A stretch of DNA of 36,806 nt from JAQYVL01 sp964578935 (GCA_964578935.1 CAZOEW010000008.1:1-36806), one strand, 5' to 3'. Positions 1 through 9,335 are shown, counted from the stretch's first letter. Notes: generated by a model not told the origin, from the sequence alone. Numbers and translations: made by a program.

Positions 1-5
1 ACCAA

Positions 6-1874
6 TCACCACACCCTTTCAGCTTCCTGCTCCATATCGTATTCCCGGAGACATTCTTTGACGGGGATTCCTTTTTCAGGATCAAGTCTGGTGAGCTGAT
101 AGAACTTATTTTTCATCCCGCTGAAATTGATTTCGATTCCTTCGGGCTCTCCATCAACTGCCTTTGACAGCATTCTGGGCGTCAGGTCATCATCAGCCGC
201 CCGGCGGCCATACAGGTAGTTAATCATGCGTTTCAGATAAAAAACTCTCCTTCCGGACCGCATCATTTCTTTGATATCCCATGGATATCCCGCGACGGTG
301 TTAAACAGGCCAACCCACTGGGGCATGGTTATTTCCCGGTCTGCGAACTCGCAATAGCAGGCACTGTTTTCAATGCTTCCAAGTTCGATGGCGGTAACAG
401 CCGCCTCTGGTTTGTTTTCATCAGTCATGGGCTCCAGATCATATTCAAAATCAATCTCCGGATAGTATCGGGCGCCGGCCTCTATCGAAAGCATCGGGCT
501 TGAAACATGGCAACCGCCTCTGGGACTGACAGCGTACGTAAGAGCCATTCCGTGCCCCCCGCCTCTCGGATCATGCATCGGAGCTTCGAGGCCTTTTGAA
601 TGGGCCGTGTATCGAATCGAATCTTTTCCGATTTTTCTTGCTGCCGCGACACTCCCTTCAGCGAGAAGGGCGCCAAGTTTTCCTTTTTTAGCGGCAATAC
701 CCGGCAGAAGAACCTCTATAACCGTTTTCATATCACCCCATGCGACCTCCACACCATCGGTATCTTCAACCGTCAGATCCCCTTTTTCAAAAGCTTCCAT
801 TGCCCACGCGATGGTTCCGCCGGCGGATATGGTGTCCAATCCCAGGTCATTGCATACGCGTCCGGCTTTGCAGACAGCTGCCAGATCCATTGATCCCAGG
901 AGCGCGCCAAAAGAGACAATGGTCTCATATTCAGGTCCGGGACCTTCGGGAATATGAAACGGCCCCTCCTTTACTTCCACAATCCGCTTGCAGGCGATAC
1001 TGCAGAAAGCGCAGGATCCCCTCCGGGTAAGATATTTTTCGGCAAGGGTGCTTCCGGTCAAGGCTTCAGCCATCTCCTCCCAGTAGTTTGATGTCCAGTT
1101 CCTGATGGGGACATCACCATCATAGACACCGACTTCCAGTTTGGCAGACGTTCCGAGTTCATGAAGTACTTCTGCTGTCATCGAATTGCGAATCCCTTCA
1201 TTGATCTCCTTTCGCAGCGCCTGATATTTATCCGGGTCGGCGAGCTCCATTTTTCTCTGTTCGGCCTTTACCGTGATCGCCTTCAGATTCTTTGAACCCA
1301 TTACCGCTCCGTAGCCGGCTCTTCCAAAGGCGTGATGCCCCTCGCCGATGATACAGGAATACCGGACACCGTTTTCTCCGGAAGGTCCGATAACCAGCGT
1401 TCGGCAATCCTTCCCGAATTTCGCTTTCAGGCCATTGTTGGTATCTTCGATTCCCCTGCCCCAATACTTGGCGGCATCCAGCAGCTGAATTGTTTCTCCG
1501 TGGATATCAAGGATAACGGGTGATTTTGCTTTGCCGGTTATGGCGATACCATCATACCCGGCATATCGAAGCTCAGGAGCAAAATATCCGCCACAGGAGG
1601 AATCTCCCCAATTTCCGGTAAGCGGAGATCGTCCTGCAACACAGCTTCTGCTTGCCCCGGATAATTTGAGGCCGGCAAAAGGCCCGTTCATGAACAGAAG
1701 CATGGCTTCTTCGGACAATGGCTCCGCATTGAAATCAGCCTTTTCCCAGAAATATTTGGCGGCAAGACCACTTCCCCCGATATATTTTTTGTAGTACGCT
1801 TCCGGCAGATCCGTTATGTTAACCTTTTCAGAGCTGAGATCGATCTCGATGATTTTCCCTGTATTGCCTTTCAT
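6..1874 (-). CDS. Aldehyde:ferredoxin oxidoreductase (AOR) family protein
   Basis: This 622-residue protein has the full length of the tungsten/molybdenum bis-pterin AOR family, which oxidises aldehydes to carboxylic acids and passes electrons to ferredoxin in the cytoplasm. The N-terminus has the usual AOR opening with a GGSGLA turn near residue 34. The iron-sulfur ligands appear as Cys288-x2-Cys291-x3-Cys295, the same spacing and numbering as in Pyrococcus furiosus AOR, and a distal Cys (506 or 508) would supply the fourth ligand. A good ribosome site (GGAG, 6 nt upstream) supports the start. It is the last gene seen of the long catabolic run, 46 bp after the SCP2-like gene, and the run may continue beyond the window edge. 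In context it probably oxidises an aldehyde formed by an upstream enzyme, but it could work in the reductive direction. The family call is firm; the substrate is unknown. Confidence 0.93.
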   Translation of the reverse strand: MKGNTGKIIEIDLSSEKVNITDLPEAYYKKYIGGSGLAAKYFWEKADFNAEPLSEEAMLLFMNGPFAGLKLSGASRSCVAGRSPLTGNWGDSSCGGYFAPELRYAGYDGIAITGKAKSPVILDIHGETIQLLDAAKYWGRGIEDTNNGLKAKFGKDCRTLVIGPSGENGVRYSCIIGEGHHAFGRAGYGAVMGSKNLKAITVKAEQRKMELADPDKYQALRKEINEGIRNSMTAEVLHELGTSAKLEVGVYDGDVPIRNWTSNYWEEMAEALTGSTLAEKYLTRRGSCAFCSIACKRIVEVKEGPFHIPEGPGPEYETIVSFGALLGSMDLAAVCKAGRVCNDLGLDTISAGGTIAWAMEAFEKGDLTVEDTDGVEVAWGDMKTVIEVLLPGIAAKKGKLGALLAEGSVAAARKIGKDSIRYTAHSKGLEAPMHDPRGGGHGMALTYAVSPRGGCHVSSPMLSIEAGARYYPEIDFEYDLEPMTDENKPEAAVTAIELGSIENSACYCEFADREITMPQWVGLFNTVAGYPWDIKEMMRSGRRVFYLKRMINYLYGRRAADDDLTPRMLSKAVDGEPEGIEINFSGMKNKFYQLTRLDPEKGIPVKECLREYDMEQEAERVW

Positions 1875-1920
1875 AATTGACTCCTGCAGACAACGTTTTG
1901 ATTGATGAGCCAGGTCTTTT

Positions 1921-2361
1921 CTATTTTTTATGAACGATCAGATTTTCGTAACCCATTTCCTTCAGAATCTCCGGGAACCTTTTAAAGGTGGGCTTGACAA
2001 CAGGCAACAGTTTCAGCATGGCCGTTATCTTTCCGCCCTGCTTTACCTTTCCTCTCGTAACCGCCGCGATCGGATTTTCAAAGCCATGCCAGAATCGATG
2101 GGAGTGATCCGCGCTCTGTTTGGACCATACATCTTCTTTAAGAGAAGTCGGTCCCAGATAAAAGTTGCCGAAGTAGCCTTCTTTTTCCGGCGGATTTTTA
2201 AAATCAATTGTGATTTCACAATCCGGATCGGTGTATATAAACTTGATAATGATATTCGATTTTGCCATTTTCGGCCCGATCTTCTCGTCCTGAAGCACAT
2301 TGGATAAAAAATAATCGTATATCTCCAAAAGATGATCTGCATCACGATAATACTCGCTCAT
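1921..2361 (-). CDS. SCP2-like sterol/lipid-carrier domain protein
   Basis: This 146-residue soluble protein consists almost entirely of one SCP2-like domain. The C-terminal half shows the typical run in which an aromatic ligand-facing segment (FWHGFENPIAA, near residues 89-99) is followed by a GKVKQGGKI turn and a hydrophobic LKLLP helix start. SCP2 domains bind hydrophobic ligands such as acyl-CoAs or sterols. They are small and non-catalytic. The start is backed by a strong GGAGGG site 4 nt upstream. The gene sits between the acyl-CoA dehydrogenase and the AOR, in the same direction and with short gaps, so it belongs to the same transcript. Its presence hints that pathway intermediates are hydrophobic or long, which is inference. 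No signal peptide or membrane segment is visible. Confidence 0.75.
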   Translation of the reverse strand: MSEYYRDADHLLEIYDYFLSNVLQDEKIGPKMAKSNIIIKFIYTDPDCEITIDFKNPPEKEGYFGNFYLGPTSLKEDVWSKQSADHSHRFWHGFENPIAAVTRGKVKQGGKITAMLKLLPVVKPTFKRFPEILKEMGYENLIVHKK

Positions 2362-2458
2362 AAATCCCTCCCTGAGATGAAGTCGTTCTCAATGTCAAGT
2401 CGACTTCTTGTCGACCGTCACATTCATGAATTGAAATTTTTGTTTTCCAGCCGGCAGC

Positions 2459-3619
2459 CTATTTTCTCTGGTCAAAGCGCCTGCCGAAAACAATACTGGC
2501 CATGGTCACCTTCAGCATCTGAAGGGTTCCCCCGGCCACGCCCCATGCCCGGCTGTCCCGGAGCATCCGTTCAACGGGAAATTCTTTGCTGTATCCGTAG
2601 CCTCCCAATATCTGCATCGCCTTATCCGTAACCTCCCGCACCATCTCATTGGCAAAACATTTTCCCATGGAAGCTTCATAGATCGACGGCAGCCCCTGGC
2701 CCGCACCGTTTGCAGCGCGATATACAAGAAGACGGGCCGCATCGAGTTTCATGGCCATGTCTGCGATCATAAACTGAATATCCTGAAATTCGCAGATCGG
2801 ACGGCCAAACGCTTTTCGCTCCAGAGCATAGGCCCTGGCAAAATCGAGAGCGCCGCCGGCGATTCCAAGGCACATCGCGGCATTCCCGCATCGCTCGATA
2901 TCAAAAGTCAGCATGAGGTTGCCGAAATCACCCTGACGGATGACGATGTTTTCCTCCGGAACCGCAACGTCGTCAAAAAAAAGATCGCATGAAGGCATCC
3001 CGCGGAGTCCCATGAACTCTTCCTGTTTTCCGAAGCTGAAGCCGGGCGTTCCCTTTTCAACAATAACCCCACCGATGCCTTTATATCCCTTTACATCACC
3101 AAATCGGGTATAAACCAGATAATGACTGGCCATACCGCCACCTGTGATAAAGGATTTCCGGCCATTTAGAACATAATGGCCATCCTTTTTTTCAAGTATC
3201 GTGGAAAGGGACGTCAGGTCCGAACCTGCCTCCGGCTCCGTCATGCAGACCGATACGCTGAACTCTCCTTTGCAGACACCGGGAATAATACGCTTTTTCT
3301 GCTCGTCGGTGCCGAACATGTCAATCACCCTGACCGGACCGACATTGGACTCGAAAACAGGTGCGGCAATCATGGGACTGTATTTTGCCAGTGCTTCGAT
3401 AGCCAGAATGGCTGTGAGCGAAGGTTCGCCTTCCCCTCCGTACTCCGGGGAAAGAGACATGCCGATCAGCCCCATCTCCGCATACTTTTGCATCAAATAA
3501 TGAGGGAATTCCCCTGTCCTGTCTATTTCCGCGGCAAGTTCCATGAACTTTTCCCTTTTTCCCATATCCTGAAGAGACTGTATCAGCATGGTCTGTTCTT
3601 TGTTCAAACTAAAGTCCAT
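2459..3619 (-). CDS. Acyl-CoA dehydrogenase family protein with the base in the isovaleryl-CoA dehydrogenase position
   Basis: A 386-residue acyl-CoA dehydrogenase, the normal family length. It should use FAD to introduce an alpha,beta double bond into an acyl-CoA and hand electrons to an electron-transferring flavoprotein. The MTEPEAGSD flavin/substrate motif, the RKAFGRPI segment and the LGGYGY motif are all present. The usual catalytic glutamate of the C-terminal YEGT motif is missing: the aligned stretch reads AWGVAGGT, with Gly363 in place of Glu. A glutamate instead occurs in FDIER (Glu242), where isovaleryl-CoA and long-chain dehydrogenases carry their base. The start was moved 15 codons inward from the longest frame, to an ATG preceded by AAGGAGGA. 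It lies between the MmgE/PrpD and SCP2-like genes of the catabolic run. A branched or bulky acyl-CoA substrate is plausible but inferred. Confidence 0.93.
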   Translation of the reverse strand: MDFSLNKEQTMLIQSLQDMGKREKFMELAAEIDRTGEFPHYLMQKYAEMGLIGMSLSPEYGGEGEPSLTAILAIEALAKYSPMIAAPVFESNVGPVRVIDMFGTDEQKKRIIPGVCKGEFSVSVCMTEPEAGSDLTSLSTILEKKDGHYVLNGRKSFITGGGMASHYLVYTRFGDVKGYKGIGGVIVEKGTPGFSFGKQEEFMGLRGMPSCDLFFDDVAVPEENIVIRQGDFGNLMLTFDIERCGNAAMCLGIAGGALDFARAYALERKAFGRPICEFQDIQFMIADMAMKLDAARLLVYRAANGAGQGLPSIYEASMGKCFANEMVREVTDKAMQILGGYGYSKEFPVERMLRDSRAWGVAGGTLQMLKVTMASIVFGRRFDQRK

Positions 3620-3685
3620 TTGTCCTCCTTGTATATTGTCGATCCTTCCACAGGGTTCCGGCAAAAATTCAGACCAGCGCCTGCA

Positions 3686-5053
3686 TTAAATCATTTCTAT
3701 AATTCTTCGAACACTGTCCACCTTTTCAAGCTCAAGGATCATTCCGATCAGTTCATCGAGCTTCTTGGGATCACGTTGGTCTGCAAAATTTTTAATCTTT
3801 GCGGCAATGTCATCCACATCCATTGGATCCCGCGGATCTCCTTTTGGAATATCAATCTGCTTTTTCAGGATTTCTCCATTTTTCAAGCAGACTTCGATCC
3901 GGCTGCTGGTTTTATCCGGATATGCCTGGTTCAGTTTTTCGTCTGTTTTTACACGAATCTTTCTGGAAAGCTCGATCAGGTTCGAATCCGCCAGTCTCTT
4001 TTCCGTAAGCTGTTTCGGACCGAGTTCGCCATCTGACAGGCACGCGGCAACAACATAGGGAATAGAGAACTGGGCGGATACAAAAGTATCACGCTCCGCT
4101 ACGCCTTTTCCAACAGCCAGTTCCGCGATTCCATATGTATGTACTTCAACGGTTTCAATGTCTTCCGGTCCAATTTTATTTTCTCTGGCCAGTTCAAGGG
4201 CTGCCTGGGCTGCACCATGGGTATGCCGGCAGGCTGTATAGGGTTTGAAATAGACATCCATGATGGAATATTTCTTTCCCAGGTCATCGGAGATCAGATT
4301 GAATTTCGGTGCTACCTGCGTGGTGATCTTGGTGAACCCTCCGTTCAGTTTGGAGCCTTCAAGAACAAAGGGGGTGCCGGTAAGACCTGCTCCGGCAAGA
4401 CCGGAAGCCATAATTCCGGCACTGGCAGCCTGTCCGCCCTGAACAATTTTTATGGTATATCCTCCCATTAAATGTTCCGCCATGGAAATGGGAAGAATAT
4501 AGCCCGCGTTTGCAATGGCATTCAACATCTGGTCTGCGGTAAAATCGCTGAGTTTGGCTGCCGCCGCTGCCGCTCCGAATGTGCCGCAGGTCCCTGTTGG
4601 CAGAAATCCTGAAAGTGTATGCCATGGATGCATGGCGGCAGCTGGCCTGTTGGCTGCCTCATATCCGGCAACCACCGCTTCTATGAATCTGCCGCCTCCT
4701 GAATTTTTTTGTTCCGCCACGGCAAAGGCTGCCGGAATGACGGCCGCACAGGGATGATTGCCTCCAAAACGGACGCCATCCTGCGCTTCTATCGCCTCTG
4801 CAGTTGTGCCGTTAATAAAAGCGGCCAGATGTATGCTGGTTTTAAAATCACAGCCCAGAACGGTTGTATCCCCATTGTTTTGAATCGTCTTGATGTATGA
4901 GATCACCCGCTGTACCGCATCGAGTTGAAGTGAACCGTAAATATTGGCGATATAATCCAGCACGCATCGTTTTGCCATGTGAATGACTTCCGGGGGGAGT
5001 TTCTTAATTGACAGTTCTGAACAAAAATCAGCCAGCTTTATGGTATGATCCAT
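3686..5053 (-). CDS. MmgE/PrpD family protein
   Basis: This 455-residue protein matches the MmgE/PrpD family over its whole length. The family contains 2-methylcitrate dehydratase, cis-aconitate decarboxylase and iminodisuccinate epimerase, all acting on small polycarboxylates. The N-terminal helical domain contains the recurrent segment around EAIEAQDGVRFGGNHP (about residues 84-99), where an acidic residue and a histidine sit next to the active site, followed by the Ala/Gly-rich AAFAVAEQ region. A GGAGG ribosome site supports the start. It lies between the CoA-transferase and acyl-CoA dehydrogenase genes in the same orientation. Whether it dehydrates, decarboxylates or epimerises cannot be told from sequence. 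Its presence suggests a di- or tricarboxylate intermediate, possibly bound to CoA, although no methylcitrate synthase is nearby. The family call is firm; the function is open. Confidence 0.92.
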   Translation of the reverse strand: MDHTIKLADFCSELSIKKLPPEVIHMAKRCVLDYIANIYGSLQLDAVQRVISYIKTIQNNGDTTVLGCDFKTSIHLAAFINGTTAEAIEAQDGVRFGGNHPCAAVIPAAFAVAEQKNSGGGRFIEAVVAGYEAANRPAAAMHPWHTLSGFLPTGTCGTFGAAAAAAKLSDFTADQMLNAIANAGYILPISMAEHLMGGYTIKIVQGGQAASAGIMASGLAGAGLTGTPFVLEGSKLNGGFTKITTQVAPKFNLISDDLGKKYSIMDVYFKPYTACRHTHGAAQAALELARENKIGPEDIETVEVHTYGIAELAVGKGVAERDTFVSAQFSIPYVVAACLSDGELGPKQLTEKRLADSNLIELSRKIRVKTDEKLNQAYPDKTSSRIEVCLKNGEILKKQIDIPKGDPRDPMDVDDIAAKIKNFADQRDPKKLDELIGMILELEKVDSVRRIIEMI

Positions 5054-5155
5054 TGATTCCTCCGTTGCAGGTCAAATATCCGCCCCGTTTAATGCCGGAC
5101 AAAATTCAGACAGTATAACCGGAACGGATTTTAAAAATCATTGATGGAACTGGTT

Positions 5156-5956
5156 CTATACATATCCGCGCTTTTCATACATACTGATCATCCTGTGGGG
5201 ATCCAGCACCTCCCGAATCGCTTTCAGCTCTTCAACCGTGGGCGGTTCTGTTTCATGAACATCTTCCGCGACCTTGAGGTCCCAGGGAGTGTTTTCAAGG
5301 ATTTCCTCTACCGAAGATCCGGGATGAAAAGAAGCCAGATAAGCCTCCCGGCTCTCCGAATCAAACCTCAATACCGCTTTATTCGTAATAATACATTCCG
5401 GACCGGTCTCCGGCGGAAGTCCCCATTTCCGTCTTGCATCGGGCCCGTCAATATAGCCGGGTGTCGTAATAAAATCGACTTTTTCCGCCAGCCGCCTTTT
5501 GTCATGCAGCGCAATGATCAATGTCCTTTTCACCAGGGATCCGATTGGATTCGCACCTCCGCTTCCGGGCAGACGGCTTTTGGGTTTGTAATAATCGCCA
5601 ATTACCGTTGTGTTGATATTGCCGAACTTGTCTACCTGGCTTCCGGACAAAAAACCCACGTCAACCCATCCGGCCTGAAGGCACATTCCCATGATTTCCA
5701 GAAGCCCTCCAACCATTGCCGCGCCCGGATTAAGACAGGGATCTCCGACTGAAAGCGCCGGCCGTTTGGGCCGGGCATCGATCACGCCGGATTCCTGCAT
5801 CAATATTACATTCGGCGCGTGTGTCTCCTTGGCGATATTGGCGGACATGGTCGGAAAGCCGGTGCCCACGATAACAATATCATTGTCTTTGATTTCCCTT
5901 GCGCCGCAGCACGCCATCAACTCCGGTTTGATATATTCCTTCAAACTGTTTGTCAT
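5156..5956 (-). CDS. Glutaconate-type CoA-transferase, subunit B
   Basis: A 266-residue protein of class I CoA-transferases, closest in layout to GctB, the catalytic beta subunit of glutaconate CoA-transferase. It contains the early glycine-rich GTGFPTMSAN stretch (31-40) and a QESGV motif whose Glu55 matches the catalytic glutamate (Glu54) of Acidaminococcus GctB, which forms the glutamyl-CoA thioester. A SGSQVDKFGNINTT segment typical of the family follows. Retention of this glutamate argues for true CoA transfer and against the ring-hydrolase relatives IpdAB. It follows the subunit A gene by 41 bp, and the two surely form one enzyme. Within the cluster it would activate a carboxylic acid, perhaps one formed by the AOR or a glycyl radical enzyme, using an acyl-CoA donor. 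The acceptor acid is unknown. Confidence 0.9.
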   Translation of the reverse strand: MTNSLKEYIKPELMACCGAREIKDNDIVIVGTGFPTMSANIAKETHAPNVILMQESGVIDARPKRPALSVGDPCLNPGAAMVGGLLEIMGMCLQAGWVDVGFLSGSQVDKFGNINTTVIGDYYKPKSRLPGSGGANPIGSLVKRTLIIALHDKRRLAEKVDFITTPGYIDGPDARRKWGLPPETGPECIITNKAVLRFDSESREAYLASFHPGSSVEEILENTPWDLKVAEDVHETEPPTVEELKAIREVLDPHRMISMYEKRGYV

Positions 5957-5997
5957 GTTTCCACTCCGAAAGAAGCTTTAAATGTTTTTAAATCCCT

Positions 5998-6933
5998 TTA
6001 ATAGGCATAGCTAACCGGATAGCTGTAATCAAAACCCGCCTGAAGCTTGCTGAACACCCCATAGCCGAATCGTTCAATGAAATGCTGTATGTATGCCTTC
6101 CGGTCTTCTATGTCATATACCCATTCTTTTAAAAAATCATTAAACCCCTCAACCGTATTGGAGGCCTGCTGGTACAGATAACCGTATGAAAAATCCACAT
6201 CATAAAATCCGGGCGTGTACCCTGGATGGGCTCCAAAAGGTTCTTCCACAACCGCCACCACCTTGAAAGAAGGAACGATCGTGCGCGAAGGGTCTTTTCC
6301 GATTGTCTCCCGGTCAACGATCCGTTCACAGGAAACAATGACTTTTTCGGCGGCATTGGCTCCTGCCTGACAGTCACCGGCAATACCCCATATCTGCGCA
6401 TTGCCGTGTTTGTCTGCCTGCTGTACATGAATGATCGCGACATCAGGGTGCAGCGCCGGAACCAGAAGTGTCGGGCTTCCATCAAACGGAGAATCGATCA
6501 TTTTATATTTGTTGTCCCCCATAAATGATTTGACATTTAAAAGGTCGGTTCCCACCATATCTTTAACCGGAACAAAAGGCATCCCCATCGATCCCGCAAA
6601 AAGCATCATCGGAAGCGACAGGTTGGAGTATTCTTCCACTTCAACCTTATGCGGAATTCCCTTTTCAATTGATCGTCTGTAGCAGCGGCCAAGCCCATAG
6701 ACCCCAAGGGAAAGAAATGTCCCGATAAAACGCTTTACAGCGCCCGCGCCGATCAGCATGTCAAAATCATCAGCGGCATTGCATCGGGTTATGGTCAGGT
6801 CCTTGAGTCCCTGCCTGATAATTTCATGAATCGCCGAGAAAGGAGGTCTGCAGATATATCCGCCGATATACAGGAAATCTCCTGATCGAACAAACCTGGA
6901 AACCGCCTCTTTGATTGTCATCACCTTTTCCAT
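5998..6933 (-). CDS. Glutaconate-type CoA-transferase, subunit A
   Basis: A 311-residue protein of the GctA type, the alpha subunit of class I CoA-transferases, expected to pair with the next gene. The N-terminal part has the family pattern of a Ser/Gly-rich beta-turn (SGDFLYIGGY) followed by a helix and LKDLTITRC, then a central region with DVAIIHVQQADKHGNAQIWG, which is highly characteristic of GctA. Both subunits are full length and adjacent, as in known heterodimeric enzymes. An AAGGA ribosome site precedes the start. The gene follows GRE1 by only 20 bp, so translation and function are probably linked: a product or precursor of the glycyl radical reaction could be the acid activated here. 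The enzyme family is clear; the substrate is not. The closely related IpdA ring hydrolase is a less likely alternative. Confidence 0.9.
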   Translation of the reverse strand: MEKVMTIKEAVSRFVRSGDFLYIGGYICRPPFSAIHEIIRQGLKDLTITRCNAADDFDMLIGAGAVKRFIGTFLSLGVYGLGRCYRRSIEKGIPHKVEVEEYSNLSLPMMLFAGSMGMPFVPVKDMVGTDLLNVKSFMGDNKYKMIDSPFDGSPTLLVPALHPDVAIIHVQQADKHGNAQIWGIAGDCQAGANAAEKVIVSCERIVDRETIGKDPSRTIVPSFKVVAVVEEPFGAHPGYTPGFYDVDFSYGYLYQQASNTVEGFNDFLKEWVYDIEDRKAYIQHFIERFGYGVFSKLQAGFDYSYPVSYAY

Positions 6934-6953
6934 TCAATTTTTTCCTTTATCCA

Positions 6954-9335
6954 TTACATGTCATATTCGGTTCTTCTGATGATCTCATCCTGGGCGATAT
7001 CGCTCAGGCTGATAAATATACCGGAATATCCGCTGATCCTGACAATAAGATCACGATGACTCTCAGGCTCTGCCTGCGCATTTCGAAGCGTATCGGAATC
7101 AACCATGTTGAATTGAACCTGAAATCCTCCGTTTCCAAAATACGTTTTTATCAGGGACATGAGGTCACGACTTTTTATCTTTTTTCCCTGAAAACGCATA
7201 TTGAGATTCATCCCATTATAAATCCGCCGCAGGGGGAGCTTGCTGACTGAATTCATAATCGCGGTAGGGCCGGAGACCGCAAGACCGTTGCTGGGCGTAA
7301 CCCCGTTTCCCAGAACATCTCCGGCAAACCTGCCGTCTGGAGTCGCTGCAGTGAATGCGCCCATGGTGATATGAAATCCAACGGAAAAAATTCCCGGCCA
7401 ATACGCTCCGCCTCGGAAATTGCGGTGTTTTTCAAGAACATCACAAAAATGCCCGGCTACTTTCACGGCCATCTCATCTACCGGGCCGATGTCATTGCCG
7501 TATTTTTCAACCTTGTTTCTGAAATAAACCTGTTTATCTTCTGCGTCCATCCAGTCATCCGAAAGCCACTTGGCCAGATCGGCAAACGAGAATTTCTTTT
7601 CATCAAACACCGTTTTTTTAACCGCATAAAGGCTGTCGGCTATATTGGAAAAGCCCATGATCTGGACCCCGGTTGAGTTGTATACGGCACCGCCCTTTGT
7701 GAGATCCATTCCTTTTTCAAGAGGGCCTTCGATCATTGCCGAAGCAAACGGGGACGGAACCAGTTCGGAGATTGCCCGGTCAAGACACTCCATTCCACCG
7801 GTTAACTGACCGATAAAGTGAGTGACCTGGCGGTCATATGCCGACCAGACCTCTTCAAATGTTTTAAAGTCGGCGGGGTCGCCTGTTTCAAGACCGGAGG
7901 TATAGCCGAAAATATTGTCCACCCCGTTGCTCAACGCGAATTCGAGACACTTGCACCCGTTGAATTGCGCGGCAAATGTGGAACCGAACGTTTTTCCCTG
8001 CGCGTTGGGTTCCAGGCAGCCGACAACACCATAGTCTCTCGCATCCTCCTCTGCATGCCCGGCATGGATGAGAGAGGGAACAATGGCATCGTCATTGAGA
8101 AAGTGAAGAAGAACCCCGTCTTTGGCATACTCAATTGCCTTCATAAAGAAAAACTCCGGAGATTTTTTACTGAGGCGTACACCAAAATTGGGTTGGACCG
8201 TCCGGATAGCCGCATATGCATCCAGACCGATATAGCTCAGCTCATTGGTAGAATCGGCTCCGGTTCTGTCAATACCTCCGACAGTGACATTCTGTGTTGT
8301 TTTTCCCTCTGTCCCCTCCCCGCCGGGAATATAAGCCTCTTCGAGCACATTCCATAATTCTCCGGTTTTGAGAAAAAGGAGTGAGAGGAGCTCTCTTGCT
8401 TTGGCCGGCGTAATCTTACCGCTCTCCAGATCTTTTTTATAAAAAGGATACAGAACCTGATCGATTCGTCCCAGTGAAATCGAATTTCCGCCGGATTCGA
8501 TCTGAGAAATCAGATGAATAAAAAAGAAACTCTGCACCGCTTCATGGAAGGTTTCAGCGGGTTTTTCAGGAACCCTGCTGCATACCAGAGCGATCTCCTC
8601 CAGTTCCTTTTTCCTGACCGGATCTTTCGCTTCCCCGGCCATCTGTGAAGCCAGCTTCGAGAATCTTCGGGCAAAATGAATCGCCGCATGGAGAGATCGG
8701 ATTACCGATTCGTAAAACTTTCCGGTTTCTCCGGCTTTCTCTTTTCCGGGGAGCAGTTCCAGCCTGTTTTGCGCCTCGTCAATGATTCCGGAAAGCCCCA
8801 TGGCAAGAACCTTGGCGTGATCCATCGTAAAATGGCCGATTCCATAGGTTATTTGCAGCATAAAGGTAAAAACATATTTATCCACATCTTCCGCGATCTC
8901 ATCCGGAAGGAGTGCCTCATATCGGTCTTCAACGGTTTTCCCTTCCCAGAACGGAATAATATCATTCAAAAGCTCCTGTTTTTCATCTTCCCGTATGAGT
9001 GCGCGCTGAACCATCCGCCTGTCAAAGTTTTCCACATCGATTGCAAGCCATCGAACCTTGTTTTCAGGGAAGAGCGGAGCGCCTTTCAGCTTGCTCGTAC
9101 GGCAGCCCACGATAATTTCATCCTCCCGGATGGCGATGCTGATGTTGTGCAGAATTTTCTCGAGCGCGAGACTCATCCGTGTCAGATGGTCTTTGTCCCA
9201 GTTTTCCTTCATGGCCTGTGTCAGATATCGGGCCCTTTCAACACAAACTTCCTGCGGCGCGTTGATCAGCCTTTGCCTCAATCTTCCGACACGGTCTTCG
9301 GCAATCTTTTCGGGAGTTAGCAGTTCGGGTTCCAT
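6954..9335 (-). CDS. Glycyl radical enzyme 1 (PFL-like family, catalytic subunit)
   Basis: A 793-residue glycyl radical enzyme of the pyruvate formate-lyase superfamily. The C-terminal glycyl radical loop reads RISGYSG, with the radical glycine at Gly769. The active-site loop reads GVVGCLEP, with the thiyl cysteine at Cys440 and a glutamate two residues on (Glu442). This C-x-E arrangement is known in dehydratases, C-N and C-S lyases and arylacetate decarboxylases. An upstream histidine (His168, in GIGHFTMDH) is also family-like. At the site where glycerol dehydratase has His281-Ser282, this protein has Asn284-Ser285, so a simple diol dehydratase is unlikely. The ribosome site AAGGAG lies 5 nt from the start. 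No radical-SAM activase is encoded nearby, yet the enzyme needs one. It sits between an SDR and the CoA-transferase genes. The substrate is unknown. Confidence 0.93.
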   Translation of the reverse strand: MEPELLTPEKIAEDRVGRLRQRLINAPQEVCVERARYLTQAMKENWDKDHLTRMSLALEKILHNISIAIREDEIIVGCRTSKLKGAPLFPENKVRWLAIDVENFDRRMVQRALIREDEKQELLNDIIPFWEGKTVEDRYEALLPDEIAEDVDKYVFTFMLQITYGIGHFTMDHAKVLAMGLSGIIDEAQNRLELLPGKEKAGETGKFYESVIRSLHAAIHFARRFSKLASQMAGEAKDPVRKKELEEIALVCSRVPEKPAETFHEAVQSFFFIHLISQIESGGNSISLGRIDQVLYPFYKKDLESGKITPAKARELLSLLFLKTGELWNVLEEAYIPGGEGTEGKTTQNVTVGGIDRTGADSTNELSYIGLDAYAAIRTVQPNFGVRLSKKSPEFFFMKAIEYAKDGVLLHFLNDDAIVPSLIHAGHAEEDARDYGVVGCLEPNAQGKTFGSTFAAQFNGCKCLEFALSNGVDNIFGYTSGLETGDPADFKTFEEVWSAYDRQVTHFIGQLTGGMECLDRAISELVPSPFASAMIEGPLEKGMDLTKGGAVYNSTGVQIMGFSNIADSLYAVKKTVFDEKKFSFADLAKWLSDDWMDAEDKQVYFRNKVEKYGNDIGPVDEMAVKVAGHFCDVLEKHRNFRGGAYWPGIFSVGFHITMGAFTAATPDGRFAGDVLGNGVTPSNGLAVSGPTAIMNSVSKLPLRRIYNGMNLNMRFQGKKIKSRDLMSLIKTYFGNGGFQVQFNMVDSDTLRNAQAEPESHRDLIVRISGYSGIFISLSDIAQDEIIRRTEYDM

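Noticed and set aside
3176..4036. 286-codon plus-strand open frame
   Set aside because: It is antisense to the acyl-CoA dehydrogenase and MmgE/PrpD genes and has no family features.
5156..6933. IpdAB-type steroid ring hydrolase
   Set aside because: Glu55 of subunit B matches the catalytic glutamate of true glutaconate CoA-transferases, so CoA transfer is the better reading.
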